From SVTX01 sp045538195 (GTDB taxonomy: Bacteria > Bacillota > Clostridia > Oscillospirales > CAG-272): a stretch of DNA of 61,147 nt. The notes below the pieces were generated by a model. The model was not told where the DNA came from. It saw only the letters and a program-made list of their open reading frames with translations, and made no database searches. Of this stretch, positions 16,801 through 24,121 are shown in pieces. The position numbers and the translations under genes were made by a program. How positions within the stretch are numbered: position 1 is the first letter of the stretch; the number at the start of each line of letters is the position of its first letter. The stretch covers positions 1 to 61,147 of the forward strand of contig JAZSRA010000029.1 of assembly GCA_045538195.1 (NCBI GenBank), read 5' to 3'.

Positions 16801-18269
16801 AAGGTGTGGTAGCGGTCGGTGTAGATGCGGTGACCCATATAGAAATCGTTGGCGTTATTGGTGCCTTTCAGCGACGCGCGAAGCGACTGACCGTTGGGGG
16901 CCTTGGTCTGCTCAATCTTATAAACTCCGTCAGCGAGGGTCACGCGGATAACTCCGCCCGAACCGTCGTAGGGGAGAATATAGCCGTAGATACCCACGCC
17001 CTTGATGTCAAAGCCGACGTACTGGACGGTGTTCCACGCGATACCCTTAAGGTCGTAGTGCAGACCGTTTCTGTCCTTTACAACGATGCCGCCGACACGC
17101 TCCTCGGGGATCTCGGTAACGATACCTACCGCCTGCACGTTGGAAACGTCCTTTTGTGCGGCTATCTGTATAGTCTGATGAAGCTTATCGGAATACGTAT
17201 TGAACATACGGTTGAGATAAACTTCTTTGGTGGGGGTTGCGTTAAGGTCTGCATTCAGCACTCTGAGATCTTTTATCGCAAAGGTGGCGTCGATAGCACC
17301 CTGCATTGTCATAAAGTCAAAGCGAAGTCCCGTGACCTGACCCGCGTAGCCGCTGATCTTATAGAGGGGTATGTAATAGGTGTGATATTCGCCGTCAGGA
17401 ATGATGTCAAAGCCTAACGACATGTCGCTTGAGAATGCCGTGTTGCTGCCCGAGTATGCACCCGCTACGATATAGACCGAAAAATTCGAGGAGAAATTTT
17501 GGTCAGCCTTCATGGTAAGCGCCAGAACGTTATACTCCGACGCAGAGAATCTGATGTTCTTGTAGGATATCCAAGGGTCTTGGTTGTTGGTTACCTTGAT
17601 CGTGACGCCGCCGTTTTCTACGCCAACGTATTCGGTCATATTATATCTGAGGATATTGTTTGAGCTGCAATTAAGCTTCTTACCGTCTTCGTCCTTAAAT
17701 ACGTAACCGTCGTTAAAAGAAAGACCCTCAATGCGGTTTTCGTAATAGTAGTAACCCATACGGAAGATGTTGGCGATAGCGTCCTTGTCGGACTGGGATG
17801 CGTAATACGTAGTGCCGTCGGTCATGCGGACGAAAACATCCATGGTGTTTTCTATGTAATTGCCGCCCGCCTTATTGTCTATCGAGCTGACAAGCTTGGT
17901 ATTCTCAAGATCGCAGGTCACGCCAACGTTCTTATTTTCAAAGTAATAAGAGTTTCTCGTGGGGTCGGTGAAGTATGCGTTAACGCCGTTGGCGATGCGG
18001 TCGGCATACTCGATGAACTCTGCGTTCTCGCCTTCAATGAGAGAGGGATAGGTCTCCTCAACGTACTCGTCGTCGGGAGTGGAGGAGCTTTCCTCGGTGT
18101 CTTCGTCGCTATCGGAGGAGCTTTCAGATCCTGATGCGTTTCCGCTTTCAGATCCTGACGCGCTTTCGGTCTCGGAGTTACCGAAAAGTCCCGTGCAGGA
18201 TGAAAGAACGCCTACGACCATTATCAATGCGATAATGAGCGACAAAATTTGTGTGCCTTTAATTTTCAT
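13845..18269 (-). CDS. Very large secreted lipoprotein of unknown function
   Basis: 1474 residues. A signal peptide with lipobox (VLSSC, Cys at about 25) is followed by a Ser/Glu/Asp-rich linker (about 30-68), typical of a surface-tethered protein. The body is Tyr- and Asp-rich and beta-like. Near the C-terminus lie two similar modules, about 1085-1270 and 1285-1455. Each contains GRYLVYKYR or GQYLVLKYR, then SWQFY or YWQFY, a DGxWxVIVxDL strand and a LRFDxFN strand, reminiscent of jelly-roll carbohydrate-binding modules. No catalytic domain recognised. Own promoter 18342-18370 and terminator; it may bind glycans processed by the neighbouring lyase. Confidence 0.75.
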   Translation of the reverse strand: MKIKGTQILSLIIALIMVVGVLSSCTGLFGNSETESASGSESGNASGSESSSDSDEDTEESSSTPDDEYVEETYPSLIEGENAEFIEYADRIANGVNAYFTDPTRNSYYFENKNVGVTCDLENTKLVSSIDNKAGGNYIENTMDVFVRMTDGTTYYASQSDKDAIANIFRMGYYYYENRIEGLSFNDGYVFKDEDGKKLNCSSNNILRYNMTEYVGVENGGVTIKVTNNQDPWISYKNIRFSASEYNVLALTMKADQNFSSNFSVYIVAGAYSGSNTAFSSDMSLGFDIIPDGEYHTYYIPLYKISGYAGQVTGLRFDFMTMQGAIDATFAIKDLRVLNADLNATPTKEVYLNRMFNTYSDKLHQTIQIAAQKDVSNVQAVGIVTEIPEERVGGIVVKDRNGLHYDLKGIAWNTVQYVGFDIKGVGIYGYILPYDGSGGVIRVTLADGVYKIEQTKAPNGQSLRASLKGTNNANDFYMGHRIYTDRYHTFDRFIVEAEIEVNPLGAENFIIDGEASTFGEFVGYDALRGCYTLNIDGEGGFGPPYKLHKNRQYNVTFNLKGDGVNDRKIYILAQYREGGSLECAALLDGKQMMLPIPLEVGKNFSEGGDSPIFYEGDPVYSETILPMIANADTDSTYSIVNLYYNWGKYPLKQISFIQYYSPYYHLSTGVHESNCIIPYYFCQFGETLNMLPDHRPMSGPVWSGDPQRTYAGVHSFLQYTDANGNYSATENILDTIGSYGPIYADVTMNFISDDGKIKVSYNHMEMPQTDENRAYYEMKYEVLEDISFADFGHDFSFYSVKSLDPSGLYSKVGYLDANNTSQVATAAQRNDSFEYVLGNNCPYFSFFDMKNCGDTARGYNNLSFMIYNAEFTMGGNKVTPSFLLVNNFAELSLSLDLEAVELKKGDTFTINAIIMPWQYYDEYDKVEPDKNVRRVRENTLLNPLTLTAGENCEKIESVFLPKAKTTNGKSAEFTLSGGHNNVAVRIYGFEKLTAPVVEEYVNGEWKIVDLSSISTPDAFGYGYQYDGYGVYYDGDGTYSYSFITTMDNGAEKKFRVTAAEDFEGWPEIIKEPDPMNFWMDAQDLNAKFTLSAGRFGEFSMMSENGINFIRVNRNGKDQEATLALFDDAKGALAGRYLVYKYRVPQGSAANIGSWQFYTSTENVMYDESGNILIVGQDFNASAPNLSDGDWHVIVIDLAAYEDRTECFKQDEDGNYYIQYLRFDVFNLGYATDAIIDIAYVALHDSLDEILEYNKDLNTVAYFENADYYEHVSTLNNEALNLHFDASEIDAMVDPYKSRFHSVTLSENRDYVTFAGSVGGEAIVELFNGNSKVTGQYLVLKYRIPANNPGRLGYWQFYCNTTGVSAADTPSVVGEGKQFVADGEWQVIVFDLEARQNAEFVKDENGKYIAKFLRFDFFNSTYADTVYYDVAYIGFADNLDDIYELESDMSNIILSTGQYECTFVDPKTGNAITAK

Positions 18270-18341
18270 AAACCTTGATCCTTTCTGGAATTAGCGATTT
18301 TGCGAAACACGACGGTTCGCCGCCAGCTTCGTTTACTGCTG

Positions 18342-18370
18342 ATTATACCACATTTTTCAAATGATGTCAA
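18342..18370 (-). promoter_or_regulatory. Consensus sigma-A promoter of the 1474-residue lipoprotein gene
   Basis: On the minus strand: TTGACA (18365-18370), 17-bp spacer, TATAAT (18342-18347). Confidence 0.85.
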
Positions 18371-18416
18371 TAGGATACTCCTAAGACATATAAAATTGTA
18401 TGAAATTCACAAAAAA

Positions 18417-18446
18417 GCTGGCTCAAATTTTTGCGTTTGAGCCAGC
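18417..18446 (-). terminator. Terminator of the AraC gene, overlapping its stop codon
   Basis: GCTGGCTCAAA (18417-18427) pairs with TTTGAGCCAGC (18436-18446); the minus-strand RNA continues TTTTTTGTG. The TGA stop of the AraC gene (18423-18425) lies in the stem. The same 11-nt arms recur in a terminator at 61016-61045. Confidence 0.85.
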
Positions 18447-19301
18447 ATCTTTGTGCTTTTTTTCTGTACCCCGACGGAACTCTCCGGGGGTGACTCCGGT
18501 GTGCTTTGCGAAGAATTTGCCGAAATAATTCACGCTGGAAAAGCCTAATTTTTCGCTGATGTCATCAAAAAGCTCGTCGGTATCAAGCACCATTCTTTTG
18601 GCGTCCTCGATCTTCTGACCGTGAATAAACGACATAAGTGAGGTGTTTTCATATTTGAGAAAGAGCCTGCCGAGCTGTTTTGTGCTGAGGTTGCAGTAGC
18701 GCGCCACCTCGTCGCAGGTTAGAAAGATGTGGTGATTATCCTCGATAAATTTCTTTGCCCTTACAAGCCGCATATCGTATTCATCGTTGTGCAGAGAAGG
18801 GCGAATACCCGTGCTTTCGGCGATGGCGTAAATTATCTCGCAAAGTCTGTTTTTTATCATTGTCTCCGAGCAGGCGGTCCTGTTTTTTGCCTTGTGAAGT
18901 ATAAAGGACAAAGACTCCTGAAGCTGGTCGTTTATTTGGATGATACACTCGTTCTTGCTTTTGAGGATATCACGAAGCTCGCCGTCATTTCCCGCCTCAA
19001 AGGCTACGGTTATCTTTTGGAAGTTCTCGCTGTGAGTGGGGATACAATGTATTGTGTAAGGGGAGATCAGTATTATACTGTTTTCTTCAACGATCGCGTC
19101 GCCGCCCTTGAAACGATAAACGATGCTGCCGCTTGTGACGATGTGCATTTCAAAAAAGGCGTGGTTGTGAGGTTTGAGATTGAGAGAGAATTTGTTTTCG
19201 TTGCAGGCAGCGTTCATCCAAAGAATTTCGGGTTCGGATCCAAAAATGCTCTCCGTGGGCAAGCTTACCTTGTTTAATGCGTCAACAGTTGAGTTTTTCA
19301 A
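18423..19301 (-). CDS. AraC family transcriptional regulator
   Basis: 292 residues from a TTG start with AGGAGG 7 nt upstream. The N-terminal cupin-like sensor domain (about 25-120; HNHAFFEMHIV near 42) is typical of carbohydrate-responsive regulators. The C-terminal double helix-turn-helix (about 185-285) shows LTCDEVARYCNLSTKQLGRLF and the AraC signature ending VNYFGKFFAKHTGVTPGEFRR. It probably controls nearby glycan genes, either the large lipoprotein downstream or the lyase upstream, or both. Own promoter (19346-19374) and terminator, so it is a separate transcript. Confidence 0.92.
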   Translation of the reverse strand: MKNSTVDALNKVSLPTESIFGSEPEILWMNAACNENKFSLNLKPHNHAFFEMHIVTSGSIVYRFKGGDAIVEENSIILISPYTIHCIPTHSENFQKITVAFEAGNDGELRDILKSKNECIIQINDQLQESLSFILHKAKNRTACSETMIKNRLCEIIYAIAESTGIRPSLHNDEYDMRLVRAKKFIEDNHHIFLTCDEVARYCNLSTKQLGRLFLKYENTSLMSFIHGQKIEDAKRMVLDTDELFDDISEKLGFSSVNYFGKFFAKHTGVTPGEFRRGTEKKHKDAGSNAKI

Positions 19302-19345
19302 TGTTCAGCCTCCTTTTGACGATACGACAAAATTCTATTTAATAT

Positions 19346-19374
19346 ATTGTATCATCGATGATGAAGAATGTCAA
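19346..19374 (-). promoter_or_regulatory. Sigma-A promoter of the AraC gene
   Basis: On the minus strand: TTGACA (19369-19374), 17-bp spacer containing CATCATCGATGA, TACAAT (19346-19351). The ATCATCGATGAT palindrome in the spacer is a possible operator. Confidence 0.7.
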
Positions 19375-19525
19375 TACGTTTGTCCAAAATTTATCATTGT
19401 TTTTTGCGGCAATTTCAGAAATTGACAAGCTTTCACTGTTTTTGCTGATATCGAGGCGATAAAAATGATAGTACGATTTGGAGATACTGACCACTGCGAC
19501 GGCGATGTGTCGGAAAATTAAAATT

Positions 19526-19562
19526 AAAGGCTTTGCGAAGGTTTTTACTCGCAAAGCCTTTT
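19526..19562 (-). terminator. Intrinsic terminator of the lyase gene
   Basis: 13-bp perfect stem (AAAGGCTTTGCGA 19526-19538 with 19549-19561), 4 nt from the stop codon at 19566. Confidence 0.85.
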
Positions 19563-19565
19563 CAG

Positions 19566-21866
19566 TTATTGATTTAGAATGATTTCGTATGTCTTTCCTC
19601 TCGCACTGTCGGTCTCTATCTCAAATCTTTCGCCAAGGGCGGAAAGGGATATATTCGTCCTTTTCTGAGTGGGGTCGCAGACGGTCAAAGAGGTTATCTT
19701 GCCGTCCTCTGTCTGTTTCATCATGGCGATAAGACTGTGATCGGCTTCAATTCCGCAAAGTTCACCCGATTCGCGGAAAACTATGCCGCAAAGTGAGCTT
19801 GACTTCTCACGGGCGGCGTGAAGCTTGCCGTTTGACGAAAGAATTTCAATATCGTTTAAATCGTAGTCGGCAGTCTCCTGCTCGGTTGCGTTCGGGAGGA
19901 TGATGTAGGCGTATTTTTTGCCCTTTGGGTCGGTTCCGTGGTCAAGATAAATCGCGGCGAAGCTGAGGTTGTTCCTTTCATAAAATTTCACTCGGATGTC
20001 GCCGCCCTCAGGGAAGATGAAGCCGCCTGCATTGGGAACAAATAACCTTTTAGCCGCAAGGGAAATCTCTCCTTCGGTGAAGGAAACGGGAACTCCGTCG
20101 GCGATGATAGGATCATCTTTTTCAACGACGCGGTTTTCCACTACGGTGCGGACGGGATAGGCGTCGTTTGCCTGAATGTCGGAACCGAGGCAAAGGATTG
20201 CACGCTCAAAGAAAAAGTAACTCTTGTTGGCGGTCAGGGTGCAGTGGTAGACGGGCAGGCTTCTGCCGGCACCGGTGTCAGGTCTGCCCTCGTCAAATTC
20301 GTTATGGAAGGATTCGTAGTCCATACTTGCGGTTAAAAATTTGCCGTCAAGACAAACGCCGCCTGCGAAATCCCTGTTGCATCTCCAACCGCAGCTGAAG
20401 AACATTATTTCACGCGCTCGGTCCTCCACGGTGGTGCCGGGTATCATTGTTTTGTCTGAGCCTTGCCACCACTTGGGGGAGTATTCGTCAAAGCCCGTTG
20501 GGGTGTAGAGATAGAGCGCGCCGTCGCCTGTGTACCAGCCGTCGCCGTTGTCGCCGTTCATACATTCGTAGCCTATGGAGCGGCGGGAGGGCATACGGAG
20601 ACCGATCATTGAAGAATGGCGGTGCTGGACGCAGATGTCGCCCGAGTACCACATATAGGCGTAGTCGGGGGATCTCACGCCGTATTTTTCATTTGTCAGC
20701 GCATCGTAAAAATGAGCGTAAGCGCAAATATTGGTTTTGGGACATTCTGCCGCGCGAGTGCCGGGGATAGAGTTGATCTTTCTATATTCTTCAAGGGTCG
20801 TACCCACGTCATAGGACGAGATCAGCTGCTCGCGCACCTCGGGCGTGTCGTTCCGTTTTATCAGTTCGTTTATCTCGCGGTCAAAATCCTCGCCGAAAAG
20901 ACCGTACAGATAGTGGACGTCACGTAGAATGCTTGCGGCGCAGCTGTCGTACTGCATAGCCCTGCCGTTCATCGGCGCTAACGTGCGTCCACGATACATG
21001 ACGGGAGCAAACGTATAGCGGAGCATTCCTTTAAGATTATCCAGATTTTCCAAGGGATAGGCGAGAGGGGAACGGGAGAGTATCTGAACCACCTTGCCGA
21101 TGCGGGAGAGGTTGATGACACCGTAGGCTACGTTATAGGGCATACCGTGGGTCATACAGCAAAAATCCCTTCGCATATTGTCTCCGCTATCGTGGGACTC
21201 AAGAAGCATTTCACATTCCTCAAAAAGAGTTTGCAGAAGGCCTCTTTCCTCGGCTATAAGCGCAAGCGGAGTTAAGGTGACTATCCTTGACATCGCCTCG
21301 GCGGCGGTGGGAGCGGTTCTCATTTTGTCTCGCAAAAACGCTACGGGGACGATATATTTTTCGATGAGAGAAGGCTCTATGAAGTCCTCGATTATTATAA
21401 GAATATCCATAAGAGGACAAGCCGCGCCGACGTACCAATCCCACCAGTCGTAATCCTTCCAAGAGCGGAAGCTTGTGTCTGTGACTACGTTTTCGCCGTA
21501 CATATTGTCGTGAAGCCAATCAAGGGCGTAGAGGATGTCGGAGAGAAGCTCCTTTGAGTGATAGGAGCGGCAACCGATGGTGCCAAATGGCAGAGACATA
21601 CGCAGAACGCGGTCGTATTGAAGCTTTAATTCGCCCGATGCGGTCGGCGCTTTATCGCCGAAAAGGATCGGGGCGTCAGGACCTCGGTTCATCTCTTGAC
21701 GCAGACTTTCGCTGTCCTCGTCGCGCATACGGAGTAACTCGCTCATTCCTTTTACGGAGGGAGAATTGTTCTTCTCGTCGCCGCAGAGATCAAGTCGCCA
21801 GCTGTCCCTCGCCGCCTTGAAATCGGCGGAGGTGAATTTTGTCGTATCGTAAATTATGTTGTTCAT
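19566..21866 (-). CDS. Polysaccharide lyase family 8-like enzyme
   Basis: 766 residues with the PL8 layout (hyaluronate, chondroitin and xanthan lyases): an alpha/alpha toroid (about 1-370) then a beta-sandwich. Family-like landmarks are the catalytic-region THGMPYNVAYG (His and Tyr) near 240, RGRTLAPMNGR near 300, and GWYTGDGALYLY with a later PGTTVEDRA near 440-480. The catalytic assignments rest on family knowledge. There is no signal peptide, so it probably acts inside the cell on imported oligosaccharides, unlike most PL8 enzymes. No clear ribosome site precedes the ATG. Substrate undetermined. Confidence 0.8.
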   Translation of the reverse strand: MNNIIYDTTKFTSADFKAARDSWRLDLCGDEKNNSPSVKGMSELLRMRDEDSESLRQEMNRGPDAPILFGDKAPTASGELKLQYDRVLRMSLPFGTIGCRSYHSKELLSDILYALDWLHDNMYGENVVTDTSFRSWKDYDWWDWYVGAACPLMDILIIIEDFIEPSLIEKYIVPVAFLRDKMRTAPTAAEAMSRIVTLTPLALIAEERGLLQTLFEECEMLLESHDSGDNMRRDFCCMTHGMPYNVAYGVINLSRIGKVVQILSRSPLAYPLENLDNLKGMLRYTFAPVMYRGRTLAPMNGRAMQYDSCAASILRDVHYLYGLFGEDFDREINELIKRNDTPEVREQLISSYDVGTTLEEYRKINSIPGTRAAECPKTNICAYAHFYDALTNEKYGVRSPDYAYMWYSGDICVQHRHSSMIGLRMPSRRSIGYECMNGDNGDGWYTGDGALYLYTPTGFDEYSPKWWQGSDKTMIPGTTVEDRAREIMFFSCGWRCNRDFAGGVCLDGKFLTASMDYESFHNEFDEGRPDTGAGRSLPVYHCTLTANKSYFFFERAILCLGSDIQANDAYPVRTVVENRVVEKDDPIIADGVPVSFTEGEISLAAKRLFVPNAGGFIFPEGGDIRVKFYERNNLSFAAIYLDHGTDPKGKKYAYIILPNATEQETADYDLNDIEILSSNGKLHAAREKSSSLCGIVFRESGELCGIEADHSLIAMMKQTEDGKITSLTVCDPTQKRTNISLSALGERFEIETDSARGKTYEIILNQ

Positions 21867-21915
21867 ATTTTTTTATTAGTTGTTTCAAATTTTGATTTGT
21901 CGGAGAGATTAGTAT

Positions 21916-22102
21916 AGTGATATTCCGCCTGCGGCGGAGTGATATTATCGCATACGCGATAGTGATATTAAAGCCTACGGCTTTAGTGGTATTCTATTCG
22001 CCGCCTCAACTTGCATAGCAAATACCACTGCCGAAGGCAATATCACTGCCCTTGGCAATATCACTCGCCGTAGGCGAATAGAACTGCGCACTTTCAGTGC
22101 GC
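21916..22102. repeat. Fishbone repeat, copy 2
   Basis: Same architecture as 1930-2128. Left hairpins (CCGCCTGCGGCGG, ATCGCATACGCGAT, AAAGCCTACGGCTTT) are each preceded by AGTGATATT. A centre of about 25 nt follows AGTGGTATT. Right hairpins (GCCGAAGGC, GCCCTTGGC, CGCCGTAGGCG, GCGCACTTTCAGTGCGC) are joined by AATACCACT, AATATCACT twice, and AATAGAACT. Innermost linkers AGTGGTATT and AATACCACT pair exactly, and the next two pairs (AGTGATATT with AATATCACT) also pair exactly, so the variant base is compensated. The last hairpin touches the stop codon of the M14 gene at 22103. Confidence 0.85.
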
Positions 22103-23119
22103 TTATTTTCCTTGCGCCATAGCTAGGCATTCTTCGAACAGAATTTCGTGCATACGGAGGATCTCTTCGTATGTGCGGGGAGTGCCGACGGGGTCGTCAA
22201 GTATGCCCTCGTTGCTCTCGTAACACGCAGAGACTGCGCCGCAGACGTGATGAGTTGCGCTGATTAGATTGAATGACGGGGGATTTTCGCCCGAGGGGAG
22301 ACCGGGTATAGCTCCGCGGAAAAATTCGAGACCTTCGGTGTCGCCAATCCTTTGACAACGCTGATAAAGCTCGTCGATAGCGAGTGAACATTCCTTTGTG
22401 ACATAGTCAGTGGGGAGCATACCGCCCTTGATGTTACCGCCGCCGTGAAGATTGAGTACGAAATCGGCACATTCGTCCTCGCAAAGGTCGAGGATAGCCT
22501 GCGTTTCACACGCCTTGGGGTGGAAAAAGTTATCGTGCATAAGATTTATGCCGTCGTCATTGTAATAGCCGCCGATAAATCCTGCCGCATCCTTTATGGG
22601 GTGTATCTTTTTGCAGTCGGGCCAGCCGCAGAGTGAACCGTCTGCCCAGGTGCCTTGACCCCAATAGCGAAGCTCCTCAAAGCTTTTACCGATCATTGAG
22701 TCGGGTTCGACCCTTGCGCGTCCGTCAGGGTTCGCAACGGGAACGATGACTAAACGGACTTCTTTTGCGAGAGCAAGCAGCCTTTCGTTGGTCCTTCCCG
22801 CAAGGTCGACGCCGTTTTCAAGGAGTGAGATCAGATTGGTGATCGCCGCCACGCCCTCGGTCTCCTGACCGTGGACAGCACCGATGATCACGACGCAGGG
22901 CTTTTGTCCCCTCGGCGAAAAACAACCCTTATCTCTACCGCCGAGAGCGGAGGAGTAGTTTGCGCTGCCGTGCGCCTTTTTTTTGCCGTAAGCCAGCATA
23001 TATACGGGTCTGTCGCCCGCGCTTTGACACAAAATCCGCTTTTCCGAGCAGTTTTTTGCCTCTATGTATGTCTTTTCAATATAATGCAAGTCGGTCTTCC
23101 AATATTTGGGTGTTTTCAT
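22103..23119 (-). CDS. M14 family zinc carboxypeptidase-like protein
   Basis: 338 residues, no signal peptide. The zinc site HGQETEG (HxxE) is near residue 93, the substrate-binding NPDGRARVEPD near 131, a third zinc ligand in LNLHGGG near 221, and a possible catalytic Glu in CYESNEG near 302. M14 members remove C-terminal residues from peptides or cell-wall peptides. It may be co-transcribed with the lyase downstream, separated only by the fishbone repeat, but that repeat's terminal hairpin could stop transcription. AGGAG precedes the ATG. Confidence 0.85.
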   Translation of the reverse strand: MKTPKYWKTDLHYIEKTYIEAKNCSEKRILCQSAGDRPVYMLAYGKKKAHGSANYSSALGGRDKGCFSPRGQKPCVVIIGAVHGQETEGVAAITNLISLLENGVDLAGRTNERLLALAKEVRLVIVPVANPDGRARVEPDSMIGKSFEELRYWGQGTWADGSLCGWPDCKKIHPIKDAAGFIGGYYNDDGINLMHDNFFHPKACETQAILDLCEDECADFVLNLHGGGNIKGGMLPTDYVTKECSLAIDELYQRCQRIGDTEGLEFFRGAIPGLPSGENPPSFNLISATHHVCGAVSACYESNEGILDDPVGTPRTYEEILRMHEILFEECLAMAQGK

Positions 23120-23150
23120 TCGTTTAACTCCTATATTGTAATTTGATTTT

Positions 23151-23179
23151 ATTATAGATCAAAATCGCTTTGTTTGCAA
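23151..23179 (-). promoter_or_regulatory. Putative promoter of the M14 gene
   Basis: On the minus strand: TTGCAA (23174-23179), 17-bp spacer, TATAAT (23151-23156). The rest of the divergent intergenic region (23180-23314) is AT-rich with nothing recognised. Confidence 0.6.
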
Positions 23180-23314
23180 TATAAAATTTGAAATATTTGT
23201 TAAATTTTTAAAAAATTAATTGGTGTTGTCAGTGACCGGAGGTGTTAAACTTTTGAAAAAGTGCAGTTTGTCAATGATGTTGTAAAATTAAAGGCGAATT
23301 AAAGTAGATTTTAC

Positions 23315-23343
23315 TTGACAAATACATTAAATACCGTTATAAT
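23315..23343 (+). promoter_or_regulatory. Consensus sigma-A promoter of the polysaccharide operon
   Basis: TTGACA (23315-23320), 17-bp spacer, TATAAT (23338-23343), about 67 bp before the first gene. I see no other convincing promoter until 51954, so it may drive the whole 28-kb operon. Confidence 0.85.
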
Positions 23344-23409
23344 ATAATTTAGGGCATTATGCATAAATATTAAATTCCCAATAAAAATTGTGATGGATTG
23401 GTTGAACAA

Positions 23410-24120
23410 ATGTATAAAATTTTTTTAAAAAGACTGTTTGATATCGTTCTTTCTTTAGGTGCATTATTGGTTTTGGGCTTGCCTATGCTTATTGTTGCAT
23501 TGGTGATAAAAATAGACAGCGAGGGCCCCGCTATTTTTAAGCAGGAGAGGGTCGGTAAGAACGGAAAGGTGTATATGATGTATAAGTTCCGTTCAATGTG
23601 TGTCGGTGCAGAGCAACAGGAGGGCGGAGTTTATTGCTTTAAAGGCGACAAGCGCGTAACGAAGGTGGGTAGATTCATCCGTGCCACCAGTATTGACGAG
23701 CTTCCTCAGCTGATAAACATAATCAAGGGAGACATGTCTATTATAGGCCCTCGCCCCGTGCTTACATATTACCCTAAGAATTGGGAGGATTACACTGAGG
23801 AGGAATTAAAGCGTTTTGACGTTCTTCCCGGAGTTACCGGATGGGCTGCAGTTCACGGAAGAAAGACTAACACTGTAAAGGCTCGTTTTGAATACGACAA
23901 CTATTATGTCGACAATCTGTCCTTGTGGTTGGATCTAAAGATCTTCTTTATGACGATCAAAGCCGTTTTAACAAACGAAGGAAATGAGGACGACGGTTCT
24001 TCCGAGGTTAAGAACGAAGAAAGCGAGACCACAGTTGGAAACGCCCCCGTAGAGGATTATAATGTCGTGATACACGAATATTCGGTTGCCAAAGATCAGA
24101 ACGCAACAAAGGAACACTGA
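23410..24120 (+). CDS. Undecaprenyl-phosphate sugar phosphotransferase (initiating PGT)
   Basis: 236 residues from the ATG at 23410; a TTG at 23398 is an alternative and neither has a strong ribosome site. It belongs to the small monotopic bacterial sugar transferase family (PF02397), which moves a sugar-1-phosphate to undecaprenyl phosphate and starts the repeat unit. It has KRLFDIVLS and a re-entrant hydrophobic segment at the start, then KFRSM, TSIDELPQLINIIKGDMSIIGPRP in pieces, and a GVTGWAAVHGR stretch. A charged C-terminal tail of about 50 residues is unusual. First gene of the operon. Confidence 0.92.
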   Translation: MYKIFLKRLFDIVLSLGALLVLGLPMLIVALVIKIDSEGPAIFKQERVGKNGKVYMMYKFRSMCVGAEQQEGGVYCFKGDKRVTKVGRFIRATSIDELPQLINIIKGDMSIIGPRPVLTYYPKNWEDYTEEELKRFDVLPGVTGWAAVHGRKTNTVKARFEYDNYYVDNLSLWLDLKIFFMTIKAVLTNEGNEDDGSSEVKNEESETTVGNAPVEDYNVVIHEYSVAKDQNATKEH

Positions 24121-24121
24121 A

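Noticed and set aside
16221..17417. 398-codon plus-strand ORF opposite the large lipoprotein gene
   Set aside because: It is an antisense shadow produced by codon bias; no ribosome site, promoter or family features.
23180..23409. Riboswitch or JUMPstart-like leader before the polysaccharide operon
   Set aside because: The transcribed leader is only about 60 nt, AT-rich, and forms no convincing stem or conserved motif.
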